Shown here in pieces: positions 53,076-62,269 of a DNA stretch of 64,000 nt. A program made the translations under genes and the position numbers. The stretch covers positions 62,001 through 126,000 of the forward strand of contig NZ_JBHUML010000002.1 in NCBI RefSeq assembly GCF_042684865.1, given 5' to 3'. Position 1 is the stretch's first letter. The number at the start of each line of letters is the position of its first letter. The notes beneath the pieces were generated by a model. That model made no database searches. It was not told where the DNA came from and worked only from the letters and a program-made list of their open reading frames with translations. This DNA is from Salibacterium lacus (GTDB taxonomy: Bacteria; Bacillota; Bacilli; Bacillales; Marinococcaceae).

Positions 53076-55712
53076 ATGACGGTTCATACGTCTGCAGAAG
53101 TAAGACAGCAGTTTCTTGATTTTTTCAAAGAAAAAGGACATGATGTAGAGCCAAGCGCATCGCTTGTGCCTCACGAAGATCCGACTCTTCTCTGGATAAA
53201 CAGCGGAGTGGCGACGCTCAAAAAATATTTTGACGGCCGTGTCATTCCCGGGAACCCGAGAATGGTGAACGTCCAGAAGTCGATCCGCACCAACGATATT
53301 GAAAATGTCGGCAAGACAGCAAGGCATCATACCTTTTTTGAAATGCTTGGGAATTTCTCCATCGGAGACTACTTCAAAAAAGAAGCCATTGAATATGCCT
53401 GGGAGTTTCTGACGAGTGAGCGCTGGATTGGGTTTGAAGAGGAACGGCTTTCGGTGACTGTTCATCCGGAAGATGAGGAAGCTTATGAGTACTGGAAAAA
53501 TGATATCGGTATTCCTGAAGAGAGAATCATCCGCCTGGAGGAGAATTTCTGGGATATCGGGGAAGGCCCGAGCGGCCCGAACACAGAAATATTCTATGAC
53601 CGCGGACCGGCGTACGGGAGTGACGCGGCAGATCCGGAGCTTTATCCCGGAGGCGAAAACGAGCGGTACCTTGAAATATGGAACCTCGTTTTCTCCCAGT
53701 TCAACCATAACCCGGACGGAACCTACACCCCGCTCCCAAAGAAAAATATTGATACAGGTATGGGTCTGGAGCGGATTGTATCTGTCATTCAAAAAGCACC
53801 GACCAACTACGATACGGATCTGTTTCTCCCGATTATCCACCGTACCGAACAGATTGCCGGGGTGACGTACGGCTCGTCAGACGACAATGATACAGCACTG
53901 AAAGTCATTGCCGATCACATCCGTACCGTTAGTTTTGCGATCGGGGACGGGGCGCTTCCTTCCAACGAAGGACGGGGATACGTGCTCCGGCGGCTGCTGC
54001 GCCGGGCTGTCCGGTACGCCAAAATGATCGGACTGGAACGGGCGTTCATGTTTGAACTGGTTCCTGTTGTCGGAGAAATCATGGAAGATCATTATCCCGA
54101 AGTGAAGGAAAAAGAAGCGTTTGTTCAAAAAGTCATAAAAAATGAAGAAGAACGTTTTCACGAGAGGTTGAGTGAAGGTCTTGCCATTCTCTCGGATATC
54201 ATGAAAAAAGAGAAAGAAAACAACAGCAGTGTTATTTCCGGTAAAGATGTGTTCCGGCTCTATGACACGTATGGTTTCCCTGCAGATCTTACGGAAGAGT
54301 ACGTAACCGAAGAAGGGTTCTCCATCAACGAGCAGGAATTCGAAGAAGAGATGCAGGCCCAGCGTGACCGGGCACGTGCAGCCAGAAAAGACAGTGGATC
54401 CATGCAGACACAGGATGCCGTGTTGTCTGACATAACGGTCGAAAGCACATTCATAGGGTATGACATGCTGCAGACAAAAGCAAAGATACAGGTGATGGTG
54501 CACGACAAGGAAGTCATTGACACGATTTCAGAAGGGATGACGGCCCATGTCATCCTGGACCAGACTCCGTTTTACGCCGAAAGCGGCGGTCAGGTCGCGG
54601 ATAAGGGAGTCCTTTATCACAATGAGGCAACAGCGGATGTAGTCGATGTCCAAAAAGCACCGAACGGCCAGAACCTTCATACCATTACCGTAACCAAAGG
54701 CTCATTCGGGACGGGTGCGGATGTAGACGCCGTTGTGGAAGAACGCAGCCGCGTGGATATCGTGAAAAACCACACAGCCACCCATCTTCTGCATCAAGCG
54801 CTTAAAGACGTTCTCGGGGAACACGTCAAGCAGTCCGGTTCTCTTGTTGAACAGGACTACCTCCGCTTTGACTTTTCCCATTTCGGGCAGGTTACCCCGG
54901 AAGAAATGGAACAGATCGAACAAATGGTAAACGATAAAGTCGCCCGTGCGATTCCGGTTGTCATTGAAGAAATGAAGCTGGAAGAAGCAAAAGACATGGG
55001 AGCCATGGCGCTGTTCGGGGAAAAATACGGAGAAGACGTACGTGTGGTGCAGGTCGATGATTACAGTATCGAACTGTGCGGCGGCTGTCACGTTAATAAC
55101 ACGGCGGAAGTCGGCATTTTTAAAGTGGTGTCGGAAGCCGGTATCGGCGCCGGGGTCCGCCGTATAGAAGCCGTAACCGGCAGAAAGGCATTTGACTACA
55201 TTAATGAACAATTGTCCCTTTTGGAAGAAACAGGCGCACTGCTGAAAGCCAAGACAGTAAAAGAAGTGCCGCAGCGCGTCGAAGCTCTGCAGCAGCAGGT
55301 GCGGGAGCTGCAGCGTGAGAACGAATCCCTGTCTTCCAAACTCGGCAACATCGAAGCAGGCAGCCTGATGAATGAGGGGGTGACTGTTGACGGTGTGTAT
55401 GTCATTGCCAAAGAAGTACAGGCTCCGGATATGGACGCTCTGCGAAACACAATGGATGAATTGAAACAACAGCTGGATTCCGGTATTATTGTGCTCGGCA
55501 CTGTTAATGAAGGAAAAGTCAACATCACTGCCGGTGTAACGAAAGACTTGATAGAACGGGGCTATAAAGCAGGGGATATCGTGAAACAGACTGCTTCCAT
55601 CTGTGGAGGAGGCGGCGGTGGCCGTCCGGATATGGCACAGGCCGGCGGCAAAAATCCGGATAAACTTCCGGAGGCTCTGGCAGCCGTGGAAGACATCGTC
55701 CGTCGTTCATAA
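53076..55712 (+). CDS. alaS: Alanyl-tRNA synthetase
   Basis: AlaS (878 residues) has the class II core (about 1-460, with TLLWINSGVATLKKYF and RTNDIENVGKTARHHTFFEM), the editing domain with HTATHLLHQAL and CGGCHVNNTAE, and the C-Ala/DHHA1 domain ending in GGGGGRPDMAQAGGK. All zinc and catalytic segments look intact. GGAGG is upstream of ATG 53076. Confidence 0.97.
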   Translation: MTVHTSAEVRQQFLDFFKEKGHDVEPSASLVPHEDPTLLWINSGVATLKKYFDGRVIPGNPRMVNVQKSIRTNDIENVGKTARHHTFFEMLGNFSIGDYFKKEAIEYAWEFLTSERWIGFEEERLSVTVHPEDEEAYEYWKNDIGIPEERIIRLEENFWDIGEGPSGPNTEIFYDRGPAYGSDAADPELYPGGENERYLEIWNLVFSQFNHNPDGTYTPLPKKNIDTGMGLERIVSVIQKAPTNYDTDLFLPIIHRTEQIAGVTYGSSDDNDTALKVIADHIRTVSFAIGDGALPSNEGRGYVLRRLLRRAVRYAKMIGLERAFMFELVPVVGEIMEDHYPEVKEKEAFVQKVIKNEEERFHERLSEGLAILSDIMKKEKENNSSVISGKDVFRLYDTYGFPADLTEEYVTEEGFSINEQEFEEEMQAQRDRARAARKDSGSMQTQDAVLSDITVESTFIGYDMLQTKAKIQVMVHDKEVIDTISEGMTAHVILDQTPFYAESGGQVADKGVLYHNEATADVVDVQKAPNGQNLHTITVTKGSFGTGADVDAVVEERSRVDIVKNHTATHLLHQALKDVLGEHVKQSGSLVEQDYLRFDFSHFGQVTPEEMEQIEQMVNDKVARAIPVVIEEMKLEEAKDMGAMALFGEKYGEDVRVVQVDDYSIELCGGCHVNNTAEVGIFKVVSEAGIGAGVRRIEAVTGRKAFDYINEQLSLLEETGALLKAKTVKEVPQRVEALQQQVRELQRENESLSSKLGNIEAGSLMNEGVTVDGVYVIAKEVQAPDMDALRNTMDELKQQLDSGIIVLGTVNEGKVNITAGVTKDLIERGYKAGDIVKQTASICGGGGGGRPDMAQAGGKNPDKLPEALAAVEDIVRRS

Positions 55713-55734
55713 GACACCAATTGTTTGCGTTTTG

Positions 55735-55769
55735 AGATCCGGGCGCAGATGTCTGCGTCCTTTGGATCT
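55735..55769 (+). other. Hairpin after alaS
   Basis: AGATCC...GGATCT encloses a 9-bp stem GGGCGCAGA/TCTGCGTCC. There is no T tract, so it is not a clear intrinsic terminator; it may slow the polymerase or protect the alaS mRNA end. The rest of 55713-55938 shows only a weak TACAAT at 55852. Confidence 0.4.
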
Positions 55770-55938
55770 GCAGGAGGAAGGTTCATTCTACGCCTGTACA
55801 GGATGCCGTCTGCTTTTCTCAAATCCATTTCCTAAACAGGGATAATTAGTGTACAATAAGGACAGGCTTAAAACGGCTGTTACGGTTGATACCGTACGTT
55901 CAGAAAGCGGAAGTATGTAGGCAGAGGAGGTGTATGGA

Positions 55939-56211
55939 ATGGATTATAATGACAGCACCATGAAGTTTAATGTCCAGGACGAAACGACGGACAAAGACGC
56001 GGGGGATGTACTGCTGGCGGTATATGATGCCCTTGAGGAAAAAGGGTACAATCCCATCAATCAGATCGTCGGCTACCTGTTGTCCGGTGATCCTGCATAC
56101 ATTCCAAGATATAAAGAAGCCAGGACGCTGATTCGTAAATTGGAACGTGATGAAATTATAGAGGAACTGGTACGTTCTTATTTAACAGCGCACAGGAAGG
56201 AGAACGAATGA
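55939..56211 (+). CDS. IreB family regulatory phosphoprotein (YrzL)
   Basis: The 90-residue protein matches the IreB family (VLLAVYDALEEKGYNPINQI and YIPRYKEARTLIRKLERD). In enterococci IreB is phosphorylated on Thr by IreK and affects cephalosporin resistance; a TT pair lies near residue 14 here. ATG 55939 is 8 bases from GAGGAGG; GTG 55930 is inside the site. It overlaps ruvX by 4 bases. Confidence 0.92.
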   Translation: MDYNDSTMKFNVQDETTDKDAGDVLLAVYDALEEKGYNPINQIVGYLLSGDPAYIPRYKEARTLIRKLERDEIIEELVRSYLTAHRKENE

Positions 56212-56636
56212 AGGTACTGGGGATCGATGTTGGAAATAAGCGCATAGGAGTGGCAGTATCCGATGCGCTGAGGTGGACCGCACAGGGACTGGAGACGATT
56301 CACGTCAAGGGGGAAGATCCCCTGGAATCGTTCCCCCGTATTCATGAACTTCTAAAAGAACATGAAGCACATGAAGTTGTCGTCGGACTTCCAAAAAACA
56401 TGAACGGAACAATTGGACCGCGCGGAGAACAGTGTCTGGATTTCGCGGAAAAATTAAGAGAAGAGTATGATGTGCAGGTTTCCATGTATGATGAAAGACT
56501 GACCACCCGGGCCGCAGAACGGACCTTGATTGAAGCGGATGTCAGCCGGAAAAAAAGGAAAAAAGTGGTCGACAAAATGGCTGCCGTCATGATTTTACAG
56601 GGATACTTAGATCAGGAACAATCAGGTTCCATATAA
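56208..56636 (+). CDS. ruvX: Holliday junction resolvase-like RuvX (YqgF)
   Basis: RuvX (142 residues) has an RNase H-like fold with catalytic Asp in LGIDVGNKRIGVAVSD and YDERLTT. It has been linked to 16S rRNA 5' processing as well as to junction resolution. Overlap ATGA with ireB and close spacing to the DUF1292 gene form the standard alaS-yrzL-yrvK-yrzB order. Confidence 0.93.
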   Translation: MKVLGIDVGNKRIGVAVSDALRWTAQGLETIHVKGEDPLESFPRIHELLKEHEAHEVVVGLPKNMNGTIGPRGEQCLDFAEKLREEYDVQVSMYDERLTTRAAERTLIEADVSRKKRKKVVDKMAAVMILQGYLDQEQSGSI

Positions 56637-56649
56637 TGGAGGTATAAAA

Positions 56650-56943
56650 ATGGCTGAAGAAGAAAATGAGCGTATTGTGATTCCGGACGAGGATGGAAAT
56701 GAACATTTATTTGACCTGCTTTTTACGTTTGATGTGAATGAGACAGGTTATTCCTACATGGTACTCACGGCTGCCGGGGATCAGGAGAGCGAAGAGGAAG
56801 AAATTGAAGTGTTTGCTTTCCGGTATGAAGAAGGAGAAGAAGAGGGCGAAGAATTATCTCTTTATCCGATCGAAAGCGATGAAGAGTGGCAAATGGTCGA
56901 AGAGATGGTTGAAACGTTCAGTGCAGAGGAAGATGAGGAATAA
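56650..56943 (+). CDS. DUF1292 protein (YrzB)
   Basis: The 97-residue, very acidic protein (Glu/Asp about a third) contains NEHLFDLLFTFDVNETGYSY, typical of DUF1292. Role unknown; the family always sits with ruvX in Bacillales. A strong terminator follows. Confidence 0.9.
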   Translation: MAEEENERIVIPDEDGNEHLFDLLFTFDVNETGYSYMVLTAAGDQESEEEEIEVFAFRYEEGEEEGEELSLYPIESDEEWQMVEEMVETFSAEEDEE

Positions 56944-56961
56944 GTTTTTTCCTTCCAAAAG

Positions 56962-56994
56962 TCTTGCGGAGCAGTGCTCCGCAGGATTTTTTTT
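56962..56994 (+). terminator. Terminator after yrzB
   Basis: A stem of about 10 bp (TGCGGAG core at 56965-56971 with 56977-56983) and a 5-base loop are followed by eight T's. Confidence 0.92.
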
Positions 56995-57055
56995 CGTCTC
57001 CAGGGGATTATTGACGGATACTGTATAATGGAATCGATGGGAGGGGAAAACAGCA

Positions 57056-58183
57056 ATGTTTCGACGAACAACAAAAGAGGGCCTGACAGAAAAAGAGAGG
57101 CAGGCCGGTATTGTCAGAAAAATCATTCTAATTACCCTGGCTGTTCTTGTGACGCTGGCCGCGGCAGCTGCTATCGGGGGCTGGCTGTACATATCATCTT
57201 CTTTGGAGCCGGTGGACAAAGACTCTGAAGAGCAGGTGTCAGTGGAAATACCAATTGGTTCGAACGCTTCCGACATAGGTTCCATACTCGAGGATGCAGA
57301 CGTAATAAAGAATGGGATGGTATTTCAGTACTACGTGCGCTATAAGAACGAACAAGGATTTCAGGCGGGCACGTATGAATTGTCTCCTTCCATGAATATA
57401 GATACTATTATTGACCAGCTGAAAGAAGGAACAATGATGAAAGAGCCCTCTTTTTCCTTTACGATTCCGGAAGGAACGTGGTATAAGGGTATCGTTCAGA
57501 CGATGGCAGAGGCGGGCCCCCATGACGTCGAAGAAATCAGGACAAAGCTTGCCGATGAAGAGTATCTGAATCAGCTGATTGAAGAACACGATGCTTTAAC
57601 AGACACGGTGTTGAATGAAGAAATACGACATCCACTCGAAGGCTATCTGTTTCCTGCCACCTATGAATTTGTTGACGAAAATGCATCAATTGAAGAAATC
57701 ACCACCCGCATGATTGAACAAACAGAGGAAATTATGGTAGAATTTTCGGAACAAGTGGAGGAGTCGGATTATACGTTCCATGAACTCTTGACACTTGCTT
57801 CCATTGTCGAACGGGAAGCCAGGCAGGAAGAAGATCGTCCGAAAATTGCCGGCGTACTGTTCAACAGACTGGAAGAAGGAATGCGTCTGGAAGTAGATCC
57901 AACGGTTTCTTATGCGATGGGAGAGCATAACTACATGACGTCTACAGAAGATCTGCAAACGGATTCTCCTTTTAACACGTATCAACATACCGGAATTCCC
58001 CCGGGACCGATTGCCAGTCCGGGACGTTCTTCCATTGAGGCTGTCATGAATCCTGAAGATAATACCTATCTTTTTTTCTATGCACGGCCGGGCGGAGAAG
58101 TCATTTATAATGAAAAGTATGAGGACCACCGCGAGGTTCAGGAGCAATACCGGCAGGAATGGGTGGAAGCCCGGGAGGAATAA
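57056..58183 (+). CDS. mltG: Endolytic murein transglycosylase MltG
   Basis: MltG (375 residues) cleaves nascent peptidoglycan strands. It has one membrane helix (about 23-46), a LysM-like subdomain (VEIPIGSNASDIGSIL), and the YceG catalytic domain with the Glu in ASIVEREARQEED, then FNRLEEGMRLEVDPTVSYA. B. subtilis yrrL lies at the same place. GGGAGGGG precedes ATG 57056. Confidence 0.94.
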   Translation: MFRRTTKEGLTEKERQAGIVRKIILITLAVLVTLAAAAAIGGWLYISSSLEPVDKDSEEQVSVEIPIGSNASDIGSILEDADVIKNGMVFQYYVRYKNEQGFQAGTYELSPSMNIDTIIDQLKEGTMMKEPSFSFTIPEGTWYKGIVQTMAEAGPHDVEEIRTKLADEEYLNQLIEEHDALTDTVLNEEIRHPLEGYLFPATYEFVDENASIEEITTRMIEQTEEIMVEFSEQVEESDYTFHELLTLASIVEREARQEEDRPKIAGVLFNRLEEGMRLEVDPTVSYAMGEHNYMTSTEDLQTDSPFNTYQHTGIPPGPIASPGRSSIEAVMNPEDNTYLFFYARPGGEVIYNEKYEDHREVQEQYRQEWVEAREE

Positions 58184-58224
58184 GGGAAACATGGCGGACA
58201 AGAGGTCATAAATGAATCCGCAGA

Positions 58225-58305
58225 ACGGCTTCTCCGATCCACAAAGGGGGAGGCCGTATTTTGTAGTAAAAATAAAAAGGGAATCCCTGTAAAACAAACA
58301 GGGAT
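58225..58305 (+). terminator. Terminator after mltG, with a second hairpin
   Basis: The arms 58225-58235 and 58247-58257 form an 11-bp stem with two G-U pairs, followed by ATTTTGT. A second 8-bp hairpin lies at 58283-58305. Confidence 0.75.
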
Positions 58306-58347
58306 GTCTGTTTTCACTCCCAAAATCAAAAATACAGAGGACAGCTT

Positions 58348-58989
58348 ATGAAAGATCAATCAGCAATACAAACGTACATGGAATGTCTGCACGGAGACGA
58401 TCATACACTTTTTCGTAACATGGAGGCTTTGGCACAGCACGAAAACATTCCCATTATGGAAAAAGACGCGATGGAAGTTGTGCTGCAGCTTTTAAAGCTC
58501 CATGACAGCCGCCGCATTCTGGAAATAGGAACAGCAATCGGCTATTCCGCCCTGCGGATGGCCTCGGCCCTGCCTGACGCGCGTATCATATCCGTGGAAA
58601 AGAATGAAACAGCACATGCAAGAGCGCTTGAATTCAGGGAAAGAAGCGGTTTGGCGGACAGAACGTCTTTTTACGCATGTGATGCCCTCGATGGGGAGGC
58701 GTTTCTTGACGAAGAAGATGCGTTTGATGTACTCTTTATTGATGCTGCAAAGGGAAGGTACAGAGATTTTTTTGATACGTATTTTCCTTATGTAAAAAAG
58801 AACGGACTGGTGATCAGCGATAACGTGTTCTTCAGGGGGCTGACAGCAGAGCCGGAGAAAGCTTCCGGAAGGCTGCGGCCGATGGTCGATAAAATCCGGA
58901 CCTTTAATGACTATCTATCCGCCCATCCGGATGTACGGACGTCGTTTCTTCCTGTGGGAGACGGTGTGGCTGTCAGTAAAAAGACGTAA
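58348..58989 (+). CDS. trmR: tRNA 5-hydroxyuridine methyltransferase TrmR (YrrM)
   Basis: The 213-residue SAM-dependent enzyme belongs to the O-methyltransferase 3 (COMT-like) family, with ILEIGTAIGYSALRMA as the SAM loop, ISVEKNE, and VLFIDAAKGRYRDFF with metal-site Asp, then VISDNVFFRG. B. subtilis YrrM/TrmR makes 5-methoxyuridine at tRNA U34, and the place after mltG fits. The peptidase genes yrrN-yrrO and udk that follow in B. subtilis are absent. Confidence 0.9.
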   Translation: MKDQSAIQTYMECLHGDDHTLFRNMEALAQHENIPIMEKDAMEVVLQLLKLHDSRRILEIGTAIGYSALRMASALPDARIISVEKNETAHARALEFRERSGLADRTSFYACDALDGEAFLDEEDAFDVLFIDAAKGRYRDFFDTYFPYVKKNGLVISDNVFFRGLTAEPEKASGRLRPMVDKIRTFNDYLSAHPDVRTSFLPVGDGVAVSKKT

Positions 58990-59005
58990 AAAGACGTAAA
59001 AACGT

Positions 59006-59034
59006 TTGAAATTCAGCCGGAGGATGCGTATGAT
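59006..59034 (+). promoter_or_regulatory. Sigma-A promoter of greA
   Basis: TTGAAA (59006-59011), 17 bases, then TATGAT (59029-59034), immediately after trmR. Confidence 0.75.
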
Positions 59035-59127
59035 AATGGCAGTATAAGCCAAATGTTGTTTGCTTTTCCGGCTTCCTTAAAAGATGATCATGCAGGAACA
59101 TTAATTGGAAAGAGGAGTGACAGTGAT

Positions 59128-59604
59128 ATGGCAGAAGAAAAACAGCACTACATGACAGAAGAAGGGAAACGTAAACTCGAAGAAGAATTTGAACAATTAA
59201 AAACAGAAAAACGGCAGGAAGTCGTTGAACGAATAAAAATTGCGCGTAGTTTCGGTGATCTCTCGGAAAACTCGGAATACGATGCGGCCAAAGATGAACA
59301 GGCGTTTGTAGAAGGACGTATCAATCAAATCGAGCAGATGCTGAAAAACGCTGTTATTATAGAAGAAGACACGACGAATAATTCGGAAGTCGCACTTGGA
59401 AAGTCAGTGAGATTCAAAGAAATTCCGGAGGGGGACGAAGAGGTGTACACCATTGTTGGAAGCGCTGAATCTGATCCACTGGAAGGAAAAATATCCAATG
59501 ACTCCCCGATGGCCCAGAGTCTTCTCGGACGCAAGGTAGGCGACCGCGTTACCGTGAATACGCCTGGTGGAGAATTCAACGTTGAAATCGTGGAAGTAAC
59601 GTAA
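59128..59604 (+). CDS. greA: Transcription elongation factor GreA
   Basis: GreA (158 residues) rescues backtracked RNA polymerase by stimulating transcript cleavage. The coiled-coil N-terminus contains FGDLSENSEYDAAKDEQ with the acidic tip, and the C-terminal FKBP-like domain has GRKVGDRVTVNTPGG. ATG 59128 follows AGAGGAG; upstream in-frame ATG 59053 is unlikely. Confidence 0.96.
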   Translation: MAEEKQHYMTEEGKRKLEEEFEQLKTEKRQEVVERIKIARSFGDLSENSEYDAAKDEQAFVEGRINQIEQMLKNAVIIEEDTTNNSEVALGKSVRFKEIPEGDEEVYTIVGSAESDPLEGKISNDSPMAQSLLGRKVGDRVTVNTPGGEFNVEIVEVT

Positions 59605-59624
59605 CGTTTTTCCCTTTATGAAGG

Positions 59625-59663
59625 AGAGAGCAGTGTCTGCCCGGCGGACACTGCTCTCTTTTC
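59625..59663 (+). terminator. Terminator after greA
   Basis: A 13-bp perfect stem (59625-59637 with 59647-59659) is followed by TTTT. Confidence 0.9.
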
Positions 59664-59803
59664 GGTCCTGGATCTATTATGATAACGGCACTGTTATAGG
59701 AAAAACGGTATAATTTCTATTTTCCCCTCGCCACATCGGAAAAAATTTTATATGATATGGGTAGACACGTTATGGAAATAGACCATACAGGCAGGTGAGA
59801 AGG

Positions 59804-60553
59804 ATGAACAATGACCAGGGATTTAATGAGCAGAATCGATATGAGATGAGAAGACGAAAGCGCATGAACCGTGTTTTGAATGTCTCTATACTGGCAGTAG
59901 GGGCGCTTATTCTGTTTTTTGCGGTCCAGCTGTTTCTGCCGGGAAGTCAGGAAACTGCGGAAAATGACGTGTCAGAGCCGCAGCAGAGTGAAGAGACAGA
60001 GCCATCGGAAAAGGAGACAACCGAAGAACAGACGGCTCCGGAGCAGGAACAGACCGCACCGGATGAGAACCAGAACACGAACAATCAGCAGGAAAATCAA
60101 AACCAGGACAACCAGCAGAATGAAAACCAGACGCAGGAAAATAGGGACTCAAATGAGGGCCGTTCGACAGAAGACAGCAGCAATAACGATACAGACAGCG
60201 AAGAAAGTGACAACGGCGAAAATGCTGTTTCCATTCCTGAAGGCGGCGGTCCAGATCAGGAAGAATGGGAGCCGATTGGTACAGAACAGTCCGGCTCGTT
60301 CCGTCATGATTTCGACTCAAGCAGTCAGAACTGGGCGGAAATGGAAGCTGCACTTCGTTACGCTTCCGGAATAAGCAGCGGCGAAGCTGAAGTATGGCGT
60401 ATTGAAAACGGCGGAGGATCCAATCGAGCCGTAGGATATATAAGTACGTACGAAAACAGACAGACACCTTACAAAGTAACAATCGAATTTGTGGAAGACG
60501 AAGGATGGAAACCGGTAAATATAGAGCGGGCGGATTCCAATCCGGAATTATAA
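59804..60553 (+). CDS. yrrS: YrrS family (DUF1510) membrane-anchored protein
   Basis: The 249-residue protein has a short basic cytoplasmic N-terminus, one helix (about 25-45), a long linker of Glu, Gln and Asn (about 50-145), and a globular DUF1510 domain outside (RHDFDSSSQNWAEMEAALRY and EFVEDEGWKPVNIERA). In B. subtilis yrrS is co-transcribed with the spore penicillin-binding protein gene pbpI (yrrR). Here pbpI is not adjacent and mtnN follows. Confidence 0.88.
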   Translation: MNNDQGFNEQNRYEMRRRKRMNRVLNVSILAVGALILFFAVQLFLPGSQETAENDVSEPQQSEETEPSEKETTEEQTAPEQEQTAPDENQNTNNQQENQNQDNQQNENQTQENRDSNEGRSTEDSSNNDTDSEESDNGENAVSIPEGGGPDQEEWEPIGTEQSGSFRHDFDSSSQNWAEMEAALRYASGISSGEAEVWRIENGGGSNRAVGYISTYENRQTPYKVTIEFVEDEGWKPVNIERADSNPEL

Positions 60554-60586
60554 AAATAAACAAGCCGGAAAGGGACGTATAGGAAA

Positions 60587-61282
60587 ATGAAAATAGCAGT
60601 AATCGGTGCGATGGATGAAGAAGTGGAATTGTTAAAATCGAAACTCGAAAACCGCCGCGAAGAAGAAAGCGGCGGCACCCGGTTTTTTTCAGGGAAGATG
60701 TACGGAGCGGATGTGGTGCTTATCCAGTCGGGCATCGGCAAGGTGAACGCAGCCGCTGCCACAACGCTTGTACTTGAAAAATACAAGCCGGATCTTGTGA
60801 TCAATACCGGATCCGCGGGCGGGCTTAACCCCGAGCTGAACGTCGGGGACCTCATCGTTTCCAAAGAAGTGCGCTATAACGATGTAGATGCTACAGTATT
60901 TGGGTACGAATACGGCCAGGTTCCGCGCATGCCTGCTGGATACAGTGCTGACGCGGAACTGGTGGAAGAAACATTAACAGCCGCCTCCGCAGAACATATT
61001 CCTGTCAGAGACGGCCTTATTCTGTCGGGTGATTCGTTTATGAGCTCCGACAGCCGGATTGCATTTTTGAAAGAAACGTTTGAAGAGCCGCAGTGTGCAG
61101 AAATGGAAGCAGGAGCCATTGCCCATGTCTGTTACCGCTTTGATGTGCCGTTTGTTATTATACGAGCGCTCAGTGATGTGGCGGGAAACGATGCAAAACA
61201 GTCCTATGAGGAGTTTCTCGTACAGGCGTCAGAGAACTCAGCAGCCCTTGTGTCAGCGCTCATTGAGCAGAAAATGAATTAG
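60587..61282 (+). CDS. mtnN: 5'-methylthioadenosine/S-adenosylhomocysteine nucleosidase
   Basis: MtnN (231 residues) splits MTA and SAH, recycling SAM by-products. It shows IGAMDEEVELLKS at the start, INTGSAGGL, and the catalytic Asp in RALSDVAG near the C-terminus. In B. subtilis it is in the yrrT-mtnN-mccA-mccB-yrhC operon for methionine-to-cysteine conversion; here only mtnN and yrhC remain. Confidence 0.96.
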   Translation: MKIAVIGAMDEEVELLKSKLENRREEESGGTRFFSGKMYGADVVLIQSGIGKVNAAAATTLVLEKYKPDLVINTGSAGGLNPELNVGDLIVSKEVRYNDVDATVFGYEYGQVPRMPAGYSADAELVEETLTAASAEHIPVRDGLILSGDSFMSSDSRIAFLKETFEEPQCAEMEAGAIAHVCYRFDVPFVIIRALSDVAGNDAKQSYEEFLVQASENSAALVSALIEQKMN

Positions 61283-61370
61283 GAGGAAAATGCCGGCATT
61301 CCCTCCAAAAACGGCCGGATCTTCTTTCTCTTTATCTATGATACGATGAAGAAAAAGGAGGGTCAGCCGG

Positions 61371-61610
61371 ATGGGACAATCAAAAACAGCTCACGCAGGA
61401 AGAGCCGAAGATTTCCGTTCCTTCAGCAGAGTTTTAATCACGGCTTCCTGTTTTCTGTTTCTGGGACTGTTGCTTCCGGAAAGTATTCCGGCAGCCAAAC
61501 AGCCTGAAATACTGGTCATCATCGGTATATTTACGACCGCTTCCGTTGTACTCCACTACGCAGGGAGTAAAGAACGGCAGCGGGCGGAAGAGGAAAATCA
61601 GCAGTTGTAA
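61371..61610 (+). CDS. yrhC: YrhC-like small membrane protein
   Basis: The 79-residue protein has two helices (about 22-37 and 47-63) with a charged end, matching the YrhC family. Its stop codon is followed at once by the stop of the NUDIX gene on the other strand, so no terminator separates them. AAGGAGGGTC precedes ATG 61371. Role unknown. Confidence 0.8.
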   Translation: MGQSKTAHAGRAEDFRSFSRVLITASCFLFLGLLLPESIPAAKQPEILVIIGIFTTASVVLHYAGSKERQRAEEENQQL

Positions 61611-62231
61611 TCAAGGAGAGGCTGTTTCGTCTACGAAATGTTTCATGATTCTGGCGGTTAGCCCCCAGATGACGTAGGAACCGTAATAATAAAAATACTC
61701 GTGGTGTGTTCCGGCACTCCAGGCATAACGTTTTCCGTTTGGTATGGATTCGAATGGGAACCCGGTTTCGGGCTCCACCTGCAGGTGAATGAGATGTCTG
61801 TCAGGCTCATTTTCTATGAAAAAAGAAAGCGGTACGGTAAACAATGTATCCACTTCTTCCTCATTGGGTTGAAAAGAAGCAGCCGGATCCAGAAAACCGG
61901 CGTAAGGAAAAATAATCTGACGAAACGGAGATATGATTTTATCGAGGCTGCCGGTAATGGCAGCCTCGTTTTGACGTATGCCGGTTTCTTCGCAAAGTTC
62001 ACGAACGGCAGCCTCGGCAGGACTGTTATCCGTGCGGTCCACCATGCCGCCGGGAAAACAAATTTCACCGGGTTGGCGTTTCATGTGTTTGGCCCTTACT
62101 TCAAAGAGAACATAGATATCATCCTCTTTTTCTATTAACGGCAGGAAAACAGCGTAATGCCGCATCTGATGTTCGTCTATAATTCCCTGCCGGCGCCCGG
62201 AGAGCCGGCTGGTTATATCGTTTTTATTCAA
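61611..62231 (-). CDS. NUDIX hydrolase, probable coenzyme A pyrophosphatase
   Basis: The 206-residue protein has the NUDIX box core RELCEETGI and the upstream segment RQPGEICFPGGMVD that marks the NudL/CoA pyrophosphatase (UPF0035) group, which hydrolyses CoA to phosphopantetheine and adenosine diphosphate. The start appears to be TTG 62231, with a G-rich but imperfect ribosome site; the first ATG inside is at residue 23 and would cut the fold. It is 38 bases after the S9 peptidase gene, so they are probably co-transcribed. Confidence 0.85.
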   Translation of the reverse strand: MNKNDITSRLSGRRQGIIDEHQMRHYAVFLPLIEKEDDIYVLFEVRAKHMKRQPGEICFPGGMVDRTDNSPAEAAVRELCEETGIRQNEAAITGSLDKIISPFRQIIFPYAGFLDPAASFQPNEEEVDTLFTVPLSFFIENEPDRHLIHLQVEPETGFPFESIPNGKRYAWSAGTHHEYFYYYGSYVIWGLTARIMKHFVDETASP

Positions 62232-62269
62232 CCTTGGTCCCCCACTTTCTCCTCCCCGTCTCTGGACGG

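Noticed and set aside
52863..53840. Long minus-strand open frame over the alaS leader and start
   Set aside because: It covers the T-box and the alaS start on the opposite strand, and has no family resemblance or ribosome site.
55603..55845. Frame after alaS with a CxxC-containing end
   Set aside because: It starts inside alaS, has no ribosome site, and only its last part is free of alaS; it is not enough to call a gene.
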